Source: Chrysochromulina tobinii (Eukaryota; Haptophyta; Prymnesiales; Chrysochromulinaceae). From it: 19,957 bases of DNA. Every line of letters starts with the position of its first letter. The first letter of the stretch is position 1. Of the stretch, positions 8,580-16,700 are shown piece after piece. The notes below the pieces were generated by a model that saw only the letters and a list, made by a program, of their open reading frames with translations, searched no databases and had not been told where the DNA came from. Location of the stretch: contig JWZX01001732.1 in the NCBI GenBank assembly GCA_001275005.1, forward strand, positions 1 to 19,957, written 5' to 3'. A program made the translations under genes and the position numbers.

Positions 8580-9593
8580 TTAGTGGACGCGAGGCGAGGC
8601 CATCGCCTCACGGAAACCTGGCGCTGGCGCTCGTAATAGCCTGTCCGTGCCAGAACCCGTCGTCGCCGTCGTCGCCGTCGTCACCGCCGTCACCTTCGAA
8701 GGCACGCTTAGGCGCGGGCTATTGTTCATGGCCGACGGCTGCAGCGTGCGGAGGATAGAGCCCCAAGGCTGCAGCATCATGTCGTCAGAGATCTTCCACT
8801 CCACGTCAGCGTTAGAGGCGGTCTCCGGCAGCTGCGCGGGCGGCACCGTCGCCGACACAGCGGCTGTGCCCCACGGCGCGGCGCCCTGACGAATGGCTCC
8901 GGCTGTGCCCACTACGGCGCGCGGTTGATAGTGTGTTGGGGGCTGGGGTTGGGGCTGCGGCTGATACTGCTGTGGCTCGTACTGGTACTGGCGCGGCTGC
9001 TTCACGGAGACGGTGGAGGACGTGGCATCACGAATCGCCACGGTCGCCGGCCACGGAGCAGGTTGGCTCAGCGTGTCTACGCGTGGCGTCATGTCACCAT
9101 ACCCGATTCCTTGTGGCCGAGGCGTGAGGCGGGGCGGCTGCGTGCAGGGCACGCCAGAGTCGGCAGATGCGTTAGTATGATGGCGCCGAGCAGAAACGAG
9201 GGCGATGGCTCGATCGTCCTCCTCTGGAGTAGCGACAGTGTCAAGCCGGCGGCGGAGGCGTGCGATCTCGCTCCTCGGCGCGATGGGCGGTCGCGGGACC
9301 GTGACAGGCATTTGATTGGCGGCAGCGCTTGCTTCCTCGAGGCGCCGCGCACTTGAGAGCATCTGCCGGTTGCGCGAGCGCCCAATCTCGAGCTCGTTGT
9401 GGAGCTCATTGTGGAGCTGCTCAACAGGCAGTGCGATGCCACTGCTGTCGTCCGACTCGTAGGCCTTGTTGAAGGCCTTCAGCGTCCGATCACCAAACAT
9501 ATCTAGGCCACACCCAGCATCGAGGGCGGCGTCAACGGCGGCGCAGCGGGCACGCAAGTAACGTGCTGATGCACTGCCGTCGGTGTCGTTCAT
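8580..9593 (-). CDS. Unknown protein, Gln/Pro-rich
   Basis: I do not recognise this protein. From the preferred start at 9593 it has 337 residues; the frame can be extended to an ATG at 9686, but the added residues look non-coding. The first 110 residues are mixed and mostly helical (ARYLRARCAAVDAALDAG; a short doubled word LHNELHNELE). The middle is disordered, with a Tyr/Gln/Pro tract (YQYEPQQYQPQPQPQP, about residues 205-220). The end is Ser/Thr/Ala-rich and includes a TTATTATTG stretch encoded by imperfect GTC repeats. No signal peptide or membrane helix is visible. Long continuous frame plus biased but not extreme composition support a real gene, and it is arranged head-to-head with the small gene at 9881. 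An unseen upstream exon is possible. Confidence 0.6.
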   Translation of the reverse strand: MNDTDGSASARYLRARCAAVDAALDAGCGLDMFGDRTLKAFNKAYESDDSSGIALPVEQLHNELHNELEIGRSRNRQMLSSARRLEEASAAANQMPVTVPRPPIAPRSEIARLRRRLDTVATPEEDDRAIALVSARRHHTNASADSGVPCTQPPRLTPRPQGIGYGDMTPRVDTLSQPAPWPATVAIRDATSSTVSVKQPRQYQYEPQQYQPQPQPQPPTHYQPRAVVGTAGAIRQGAAPWGTAAVSATVPPAQLPETASNADVEWKISDDMMLQPWGSILRTLQPSAMNNSPRLSVPSKVTAVTTATTATTGSGTDRLLRAPAPGFREAMASPRVH

Positions 9594-9880
9594 ATCGTGA
9601 CCTGTTGGCTCCTTCGCATTGTCAAATGAGAGCGCCAAAAATACAGCATGAAAACTGACTGTGAATTTTTCAGGGGTCCAAAGCATGTGTTGACTTCAAG
9701 TCAAGCGCCTGTGAATCTGCGCTAGTCAGGCGGGAGGGCGGCATGTTTAACGGGACGCCGCCGCGCAAATCGATTCGCAAAATGAGACCCGCACTCCGTA
9801 CGCTTGGCGCTTGGCGCGTGCGGCTCACGACGGCTCCTCGCCTTCCGTGCCGCCCCCCGCTGCTGCTGCATCGACGGACG
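9594..9880. promoter_or_regulatory. Divergent promoter region with E2F-like sites
   Basis: 287 bp between two divergent unknown genes. It contains GCGCCAAA at 9632-9639, a perfect match on the minus strand to the E2F/DP consensus TTTSSCGC (TTTGGCGC), and a tandem TTGGCGCTTGGCGC at 9804-9817. E2F sites classically drive S-phase genes in animals, plants and algae; use here is inference. Confidence 0.4.
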
Positions 9881-10222
9881 ATGGCCACCCGACAGGAAGA
9901 TATCGACGAGATGAATGCGGAGATGAGCGCACTGTTTGGCTCTCCGGTCGGCGATGCTGGCCTCAGCACGGGACAGCAAAGCGTGCCGGAGATTCAGCAC
10001 CGCGCGACGCCGTCTGAGATCCAGCATGCCGTGGCGGCTCTTAGCCAGTCTCATCCGAGCGCCGCGGAGGCAACGGCGGCGCTGTACGCACGCATCGCCA
10101 TGTGTTCCGTAGAGCTCGGCCGGCTCGGCGCTATCGAGCCATCCGACCTCGATCGTGGCATGAAGCTTGCATCAAACATTGCAGAAGCTGCCCGCGCCAT
10201 CAGATACCTTAAGGAGTTGTAG
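9881..10222 (+). CDS. Small unknown helical protein
   Basis: 113 residues from ATG 9881 (MATRQEDIDEMNAEMSALFG). I do not recognise a family. The sequence is predicted by eye to be mostly helical: an acidic N-terminal helix, a Gly/Ser/Gln linker with a doubled EIQH word (37-40 and 46-49), then ATAALYARIAMCSVELGRLG and a final helix NIAEAARAIRYLKEL. No membrane segment or signal peptide. The frame is open further upstream to an ATG at 9743, but that extension is Arg/Pro-rich and falls in the divergent promoter, so the 9881 start is preferred; its A at -3 (GACG-ATGG) is reasonable. The gene is divergent from the unknown Q/P-rich gene and convergent with the cysteine-motif gene. Confidence 0.6.
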   Translation: MATRQEDIDEMNAEMSALFGSPVGDAGLSTGQQSVPEIQHRATPSEIQHAVAALSQSHPSAAEATAALYARIAMCSVELGRLGAIEPSDLDRGMKLASNIAEAARAIRYLKEL

Positions 10223-10369
10223 GATGGTGGTAACAGAATACAAGTTATACATAGGTGTCCGCGACGTAAACACGCGTCTCTGACGCACGCATCTTGGTTC
10301 TCTCCCCGAGCCGGGGAGACTCGTCGCGGAAATTCAGAGATTTCAGCGCGCGGCGCGGGAAGAGTCCTG

Positions 10370-11071
10370 TTAATCAGCGGTAGAGGCGACCACTCTTCCC
10401 CTCACCACGCGCTGCTCATCCACCGCTTGATCTGGAATCATTTGCGGGTGGTTCATCATCATAGCTGGGCCCACTGGCACGGCCACGGCCATCTCCACGG
10501 CAGAATCAGCGGGGAGGGCGACGGCAGTCCCCATCACCACCTGCTGTCCATGCATCGATTGACCTGGAATGATTTGCGAGTGGTTCATCATAACAATGGC
10601 TGGGTTGACTGGCACGGCCACCATGACAGCCACGGCCATCTCCACGCCTGCTTCGCCCGGATGCGGTCGCCCTTCTAGCCGCCGTCGCTCAAACTCGCTC
10701 ATCCTAGTTTCCTTTCGACAGCCCTTGCAACACACGAGGCAGAAGCATGAGCCGAGGAAAATGGATGGCAGTATGATTCCCACAAAGCTCTCCAGGTCGG
10801 TGGCGTTCTGTTGGCAGATAGCCCCGCACTCCGGAGGAGGAGGCGGAATGCCCACTCGCCCCGATCCCCCACAGTCCGTGCAGTCAGTGCCGAGGGCACA
10901 CGTGCCGAATTCACTCCCCGGACCACCATCATCGCAGTCGCGATCGAGTGCAAAACGGCATTTGTTGGAGCATATCGAGGTCCCGCTGGGATTTAGCGGC
11001 GGTGGCGGCGGGGCCGCAGGTTGGGCCGATACTGAATCGGCAAGTGATCGCAAGGAAAGCATCCACAGCAT
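10370..11071 (-). CDS. Secreted/type I membrane protein with CDDGG cysteine motif
   Basis: 233 residues from the ATG at 11071. The N-terminus (MLWMLSLRSLADSVSA) resembles a short, rather weak signal peptide with cleavage expected near ...SVSA|QP. A Pro run precedes a six-Cys motif (residues 34-67): CSNKCRF, DCDDGGPGSEFGTC, GTDCTDC. This CDDGG/GTDCxDCG pattern is common in secreted proteins of algae and other protists; its binding partner is unknown. A membrane helix lies at about 95-115 (SFVGIILPSIFLGSCFCLVC), followed by CCKGC, a likely palmitoylation site, and a basic stop-transfer segment. The cytoplasmic tail has two 35-40 residue repeats (144-182 and 192-225) built on EMAVAVPV...MMNH.Q.IP.Q. 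A longer in-frame start at 11194 exists but would bury the signal peptide. Architecture confident; function unknown. Confidence 0.75.
   Translation of the reverse strand: MLWMLSLRSLADSVSAQPAAPPPPPLNPSGTSICSNKCRFALDRDCDDGGPGSEFGTCALGTDCTDCGGSGRVGIPPPPPECGAICQQNATDLESFVGIILPSIFLGSCFCLVCCKGCRKETRMSEFERRRLEGRPHPGEAGVEMAVAVMVAVPVNPAIVMMNHSQIIPGQSMHGQQVVMGTAVALPADSAVEMAVAVPVGPAMMMNHPQMIPDQAVDEQRVVRGRVVASTAD
10397..10642. repeat. Duplicated segment encoding the cytoplasmic tail
   Basis: Two imperfect copies, about 10397-10498 and 10526-10642, share words such as GGTTCATCAT and CACTGGCACGGCCA or close variants. They encode the two EMAVAV...MMNH repeats. The copies stay in frame, indicating selection on the protein or a recent duplication. 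Confidence 0.8.
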
Positions 11072-11317
11072 CAACTTCTTGAGCGATGTCCTGGCGTGGA
11101 CTGACGCGTGCGCACGGCAGCGAATGCCTTGCCATTCGGGAGCTGCGAATGTAGTGCCATGCCATCGTCGGTGCGGCGGTGAATGCCTTGCCATCTATAG
11201 AGAGACGCCCGAAGATGCAAACGCGAATCCCGACTCGGAAAGTTCCTCGGCGCCGCCGCTCCCTTGGAATCCACGACTTGTTTTCAGGAACTCCCCCTCA
11301 GCATGTGGGTCTGCTAA
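11072..11317. promoter_or_regulatory. Divergent promoter region
   Basis: 246 bp between the cysteine-motif gene (-) and the cofactor E-like gene (+). GAATGCCTTGCCAT occurs twice (about 11123 and 11182). A stop codon TAA lies directly before the ATG at 11318, which fixes the longest unspliced start of the plus-strand gene. I found no CAP-Gly-coding exon here. Confidence 0.4.
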
Positions 11318-13437
11318 ATGGCCGCATCATTTCACAGCGACGCCGGAACGTTAACGCCTTCGGCCGTGCCTTCGGCGGTGCTCATGCCCACCTTCGTCGA
11401 GGCCGTGCGCAGCAAGTACGAGTACAAAAAGTCGGAGGACAACGCCGCGGAGGCGGGTTCATACGGCGTCGTCGGCGGCGAGAAGACGGGCAAGAAGCAG
11501 GCACTCGACGTGCTCACCAACGTGTACGTGCCCAGCGCTGGCATCGACTCGCCCGGCGCCGACGGAGAGATCGGGTCGACGTGCGGCGCGATCACAGAGC
11601 TGGACATCGGTGGCAACGGGTTCGTCAGTTGGCCGCCGATCCTGGCCATTGCTGTACAGCTCCCGAAGCTCCACTGGCTCGGGCTCGACAAGATGCCGCT
11701 CGCGCCGCTCGCGTCGCTGCCCGATAACTTTGGCAAGGCCCTGGGCGGGCTGCGCACGCTGTGGCTCGACGGCACGGGCATGGCGTGGGAACAGCTCCTC
11801 TTCCTCGCGAGCGCGATGCCGCTGCTCGAGGAGGTACACTTCAGCTCCAATCAAGTGAGCACGCTGCAGCCGTCGTCGGCCGAGGTGCCGGTGGCGGCGT
11901 CCGTGCTTCCGAAGCTGCACAGCCTGTACCTAGAGGGCAACGCGATCAGCCGGTGGGAGGACCTCGAGCCGCTCGGCGCGCTGCCCGCGCTCACGCACCT
12001 CAACCTCAACTTCAACCAGCTCGCCAGCGTGCCTCCGCCGCCGCCTGCCCACGCCGGCGCTGGCGGTGTGGGCGCCGTCTCGGGCACGCCCTTCAGCACT
12101 CTTCGCCACCTGATGCTGCGCGGGAACAAGCTCGACTCATGGGCGTCGATCGACGCCCTCGACGCCTATCCTAGCCTGACCGAGGCACGGCTCGCTGAGC
12201 TGCCCTTGACCAGCGCCATCTCGGGCGCTGCGGCGCGCCGTTTCGTCATTGCACGCATGCACAAGCTCAAGGCACTGAACGGCTCCGAAGTGCGCCCTCG
12301 TGAGCGCGAGGACGCCGAACGGTTCTACCTGCGCCAGATCGCACAGGAGTACCCTGAGGGCGGCCTGCCGGCCGACGCGGTCGTGTACCCCGAGGGGAGC
12401 TGCGAGGGCGGCGCCGAGTCGGGCGCGGAGCCAACGGCCGGCGCGCCAGCAGCCCCTAGGCTGGATGAATACGGTCGGCCGTTGGCAGCCGTTGGTCTGC
12501 GCGAGCTGGCACGGCCGGCCAACGCGCCTCCGCCCGAGCTGCGCGTGCCTCCGGGCGAGGCATGGGCTGCGCTTCAGGCGCGGCACCCCCGCTGGGCCTC
12601 GCTGCTCCTCGAGCATGGCGTGCATGTGACCAAGACGGTGCGTGATGACCACTGATGACCTCTGATGACCTCTGATGACCTCTGATGACCTCTGATGACC
12701 TCTGATGACCTCTGATGACCTCTGATGACCTCTGGCGTCATGTGACCAAGACGGTGCAGGCGGAGTCGGACGATGGCTACGCGCGCGCATGCATGCGCTC
12801 ACCACGACGCCATATGTGTCCCCTTTCCCCACAGGTGACGCAGGCGAGCGGAGGCGTGCTCGCCAACGAGCTGCTCGAGCTCAACTTGCGCTCCACGGCC
12901 GCCGAGTCGGCCCACCTCCCCATGGTGACGCGCCGATGACCACTGATGACGCGCTGATGACCACTGATGACGCGCTGATGACGCGCTGATGACCTCTGAT
13001 GACCTCTGATGACGCGCTGATGACCTCTGATGACGCGCTGATGACGCGCTGATGACGCGCTGATGACCTCTGATGACGCGCTGATGACCACTGATGACCA
13101 CCTCCCCATGGTGACGCATGGTGATGCGCCGGCTGCCGGGGGGGGCTTCGCCCGAGCATGCATGTGCTCACCACGGCGCCCCGTGTGTCCTCTTTCCCCA
13201 CAGGTGACGCGCCGGCTGCCGGGGGGGCTTCCGCTCAAGTCGATCAAGCTGATCGCGTGCCAGCTCTTCAAGGTGGAACCGCTCAACATGCAAATGCTCT
13301 ACTGCCCGCCGGGGGCCGAGAAGGACATCCCTGAGCTACTTGACGACGATTCCAAATCGCTCGCCGACCTTGGCGTCGTGAGCGGCGGCACCATCGTCGT
13401 GGAGACGACGGAGAGCCACGGCGTCGAGCTGAGCTGA
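11318..13437 (+). CDS. TBCE: Tubulin folding cofactor E-like protein (3 exons), no CAP-Gly
   Basis: Model: 11318-12637, 12835-12924, 13204-13437, all phase 0, 547 residues. Cofactor E binds alpha-tubulin and helps assemble or dissociate the alpha/beta heterodimer. Residues 25-40 (FVEAVRSKYEYKK) match the segment that follows CAP-Gly in TBCE. Leucine-rich repeats run from about 90 to 320 (LHSLYLEGNAISRW; LTHLNLNFNQL; LRHLMLRGNKLDSW). NGSEVRPREREDAERFYLRQ (321-340) is the family signature after the repeats, followed by HPRWASLLLEHG. The last exon gives a ubiquitin-like domain (LPGGLPLKSIKLIACQLFKV). Domain continuity across both joins supports the splicing. The usual N-terminal CAP-Gly is absent, as in TBCEL proteins, so TBCEL-like is the main alternative. 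Both introns carry repeat arrays and introner-like modules. Confidence 0.88.
12641..12730 (+). repeat. TGATGACCTC tandem array, block 1
   Basis: Nine consecutive 10 bp units. The first two are variants (CGTGATGACC, ACTGATGACC) and the last seven are identical TCTGATGACC. Lies just inside the donor of intron 1 of the cofactor E-like gene. Near-identity of units points to recent expansion. Confidence 0.95.
12787..12834 (+). repeat. Shared intron 3' module, copy B
   Basis: 48 bp: GCATGCATGCGCTCACCACG at the left, CCTTTCCCCACAG at the right, forming the acceptor of intron 1 in the cofactor E-like gene. The next exon starts GTGACG. Confidence 0.9.
12935..13099 (+). repeat. TGATGAC tandem array, block 2
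   Basis: About sixteen units of TGATGACCTC, TGATGACCAC and an 11 bp variant TGATGACGCGC. The GACGCGC variant is found only in this array and matches the local exon sequence GTGACGCGCC, suggesting the array picked up sequence from its own insertion site. Confidence 0.93.
13156..13203 (+). repeat. Shared intron 3' module, copy C
   Basis: 48 bp: GCATGCATGTGCTCACCACG at the left, CTCTTTCCCCACAG at the right. Closest to copy B in both ends and in the GTGTGTCC spacer. Supplies the acceptor of intron 2. Confidence 0.92.
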
Positions 13438-13752
13438 TGGAGGTCTGAGGAGAGAGGAGAGGCGCAGCAGCCGCCGCAGTCGAGTTTTAAGCGCTGCAGA
13501 GCAGGAGCAGAGTGGTGCCTTACGACTGTACGCGGAGCGGGCGGCCTCGAGGCGGCAGGGGACGGGCAGACGCGGACGCGGGGGAGTTTCGAGCCCTCCT
13601 GAGTGTGAACGGTTCGTGAGTTACAGAGGGGTTGCAGGGGATAGTAAGAATTTGAACTAGTAAGAAACAACTCTGAGGAACTTGATGCGAATTGACTTTT
13701 TCACAACGCCCCAACCGTTCACACGAACGGTCCGGAAGAACCGTTTGTCCAC
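13438..13752. promoter_or_regulatory. Intergenic region with clustered AACGG motifs
   Basis: 315 bp between the cofactor E-like gene and the coiled-coil gene, same strand. The first half is a GA-rich 3' flank. Upstream of 13753 there are four AACGG/CCGTT cores (13608, 13715, 13726, 13741). Two of them form a perfect 7 bp inverted repeat, ACCGTTC-ACAC-GAACGGT (13714-13731), ending 21 bp before the ATG. AACGG is the core of Myb-bound mitosis-specific activator elements in plants. Confidence 0.4.
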
Positions 13753-16700
13753 ATGAGTGCGTCCGATCAGGTCCTCCCCACGACCGATGCGGAGACCGAT
13801 ATGCGACTGCACCGCTCGAGGCTGATGGTGGCCATCACCGCGATGAATCCAAAGGGCCTGCAACAGGTTCTTCAGAGCCTGCCGCCATCGGCGCAGGCGC
13901 TCGAGACGGAGATCAAGGCAGCGCAGGCGGTGGTCGAGCTGCTCAGCAGGTACGACCAGCTGGTAAAGGAGCAGGCGGATGTGCGCGCGAGCGCCGAAGA
14001 TCTGCGCATACAGCTCGAGTCCGAGGCGCGCGCTCGGCGCGGCGCGCAAGAGGACGCGAGGCAAGCAGCGGCCGGCCGCCAGGCGGGCGAGGCACAGATG
14101 CGCACCGAGCTGCGCGCCGCGCGCGGGCAGGCGCCGCCCTCGTCCGAGCAGGAGCTCACGGCGATGGCGCAGGAGACGCGCATCAACGAGCTGCAAGCGG
14201 TCGTCGTCTCGCTGCAGACGCAGCTGCGCCAGTCGGAGATGCGCGGGCAGCAGGTGCGCCTCGAGCTCGCGAATGCCAAGGAGTCGCTAGGACCGACGCT
14301 CAAGGCGCTCAAGGTGGCCGAGGAGGAGGGCGAGCATACGAAGCGGCTGCTGCGTACCAGCGAATCGTCTAACGCCACGCTCCTCACACAGGTCGCCGCA
14401 CTCCAGCAACGTGTCACCGGCATCGCGATCGGAGAGAGCCGCCCGCCAAAGCCACCGGTCTCAGCGTCCGCGTCGGCCGCCACCGCGGCCGCCGGCGTGC
14501 CGGTAGGCGGCGCGGCCGCAGCGGCGCCCGACGCGGACGCGCGGGCTGCCGACGCGGCGGACGCGGCCATCGAGGCCAGGGTCGCTGCGGACGCCGCTGC
14601 GGCGGCCGAGGAGCCTTTGCCGAGCTCGGTGGAGGAGATGCAGCAGGCTCTGCGGCATGAGCGCGCGCGTGTGCGCGTGCTGCAGGCGGAGGTGAGCAAC
14701 GCGCGCGAGGCCGCCGAGGAGACCTTGGAGCGGCAGCGGCGCGGCGCCGACCGGGGGCTGCGGGAGATGCAATCGGAGTTCGCGCGGCTGCACCGGATCA
14801 CAGCTGAGATGCGTGAAGCTGTGAACGGCGCCGAGGGACGTGCCAGAGGTGAAGAGTCGTTTCGGCGGCGAGCGGAGCAAGGTGAGTGCCCCGATGGCCT
14901 CCGATGACCCCGGATGTCACACTGATGGCCCCTGATTGCGAGCTCGTCCTCTTCTTGATGACACACTGATGGCCCCTGATTGCGAGCTCGTCCTCTTCTC
15001 GCAGGCTGGCTGGCCGCCCAGCAGACGCTCGAGAAGACGCAGGCGGAGCTGCAGGCGAGCCGCGTCCAGATCGGCGAGCTCGAGGGGAGATTGAGCGCCG
15101 CCGCCGCTGTGTCGGCCGAGCTCGCGAGCTCGAAGCAGACGATTCGAAAGCTCGAGAGCCACGTCACTAGCTCGGAGGCGCGCATGCAGGTGTGATGATG
15201 ACCTATGAGTGCCTCTGATGACCTCTGATGATCTCTGATGACCTCTGAATGGACCTCTGATGACCTCTGATGACCTCTGATGACCTCTGATGACCTCTGA
15301 ATTACCTCTGATGACCTCTGAATGACCCTCTGATGGCGTCTGAGGACCTCTGATGACCTCTGATGTCCTCTGATGACTTCGCCTTCGGACGCATGCATGC
15401 AGGAGCTCGTCGAGTCGCAGAAGATGAACTCGCAGTACGTGGCGGCGGCGATGGGTGCGGCGCAGCAGCAGGCCGCGAGCGAGTACGAGCGCTTGCATGC
15501 AGAGAGCCTCGCGGCGCAGCAGCAGACGGAGGCTGCCCGCTCCTACTGGCGCCATCGTGCCGAGAGGGCCACCGCACGCTGCCACGCGGCCGCCGCGGCG
15601 CTCGCGGCGGCGCGCTCGTCTCTTGAGTCGTTGCTCGCGCGCCTCGTCACAGCCACGTCCGTCGCCGACCTCGCCGACCAAAGTCGCATCCTATTCGAGG
15701 TCAAGGCGGCTGTGATCGATGTCGAGGGTGAGCTCCAAATCTCGCTGCCCTCGTGCATGCATGTGCTCACCACGACGCCCCACCCACTTCCCCACAGAGA
15801 AGCTTCGGAGACCGGACTCGTCGGGGGGACCCCCCGACGGCGGCGGCGGGCGCTTTACCGGCCGCAAGGGCGGCGGCGGAGGTGGCGCTGGCGGCGGCGG
15901 CGGAGGTGGCGGAGGTGGCGGCGGAGGCGGCGGCGGCGGTGGCGGCGCCACTAGCCCACGTGGCGTGACCGCGCCGCCTCGGGTGCCCCAGTTTGGCAAC
16001 CCCCTCATCGCTGCTGGCTTTGGCACGGGCCTGCCCTCCTTTGGCTTCGGCGGCGCGGCCGGTGCGGGCGCGGCGAGATTTCATCTGCCCAATATCAGTG
16101 CCCCGTACGCGACGGCGACGCAGCAGGGCTTTGGCGGTTTCCCACAGTCCTTCGGCGGAGGCGGAGGCAGCGGCGGCGGCGGAGGCGGCGGTGTGGGGTT
16201 TGGGGATGGTCTGAGCCCTCAGCTGCTCGCAGCTCTCGCTCAGCATTATGGCGTCGGGCCCGGCGGCGGCTTCGGTGGCGGCAACGGCGGCGGCGGCAAC
16301 GGCGGCAACGGCAACGGCGGCAACGGCGGCGGCTTCGGCTTCCCCACAGACCCTGCGACGATCGCGCCCCTGAACGCGAGCGCAGCAGTGGGCTCGCCAC
16401 CCATGCGGGGCAGCAGCGGCACGAGCGGAGGCACGGGCGGCGGCCCGCCCAGAGGGCCCGCGTCGGCCAAGAGCCGAATTCCGCAGCCAATTCCGCAGCC
16501 GAACGGAGCGAATGCGCCGCCTGCACCAGACGCCCGTCACGGCGCTACCCGATCGGTCGCCGTGCCGCCGCCGCCGCCGAGTGGCGCCGTGTCGGGCGCG
16601 TCTCGTGGGCTGCGGGCTGGCGAGGGAGAGGCCCCGCCGGAGCCGCCGCTGAGGGGCCCGCCCTCCCGCGCCGGAGCCCGCGCCCGTAACGGCGCCCTAC

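Larger units (their letters stand above)
12638..12834 (+). other. Intron 1 of cofactor E-like gene, composite
   Basis: 197 bp GT-AG intron. Order: 9-unit TGATGACCTC array (12641-12730), a second copy of the preceding exon end CATGTGACCAAGACGGTG (12739-12756; original at 12623-12640), a partial copy of the next exon start (GTGCAGGCGGAG), then the shared module ending CCCCACAG. Confidence 0.88.
12925..13203 (+). other. Intron 2 of cofactor E-like gene, composite
   Basis: 279 bp GT-AG intron. The string CCACCTCCCCATGGTGACGC occurs at the exon/intron boundary (12912-12931) and again inside the intron (13098-13117). A 23-24 bp copy of the next exon's start (13209-13231) lies at 13126-13149, differing by one G. 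Between the first pair is the TGATGAC array; between the second pair is the shared module. Confidence 0.9.

Noticed and set aside
11335-11336. Splice acceptor TTTCACAG that could join an upstream CAP-Gly exon to the cofactor E-like gene
   Set aside because: No CAP-Gly-like sequence is readable in any plus-strand frame between 11072 and 11335; kept only as a refutation test.
12641-13099. CRISPR-like array
   Set aside because: The units are contiguous 10-11 bp repeats with no unique spacers, located in introns of a eukaryotic gene.
12641-15380. C/D box snoRNA genes, because each unit contains TGATGA (box C-like) and CTGA (box D-like)
   Set aside because: Boxes recur every 10 bp with no guide-length spacing, no C'/D' arrangement and no terminal stem.
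13872-15398. A 508-codon open frame on the minus strand opposite the coiled-coil gene
   Set aside because: It crosses two introns and the tandem array without change and is Ser/Ala/Arg-rich. It is the antisense shadow of a high-GC coding region; the plus strand has the coiled-coil pattern and matching splice phases.
15767-16540. Long minus-strand frame opposite the Gly-rich exon
   Set aside because: Ala/Arg-rich shadow of GGC repeats; the plus frame joins correctly by splice phase to the coiled-coil exons.
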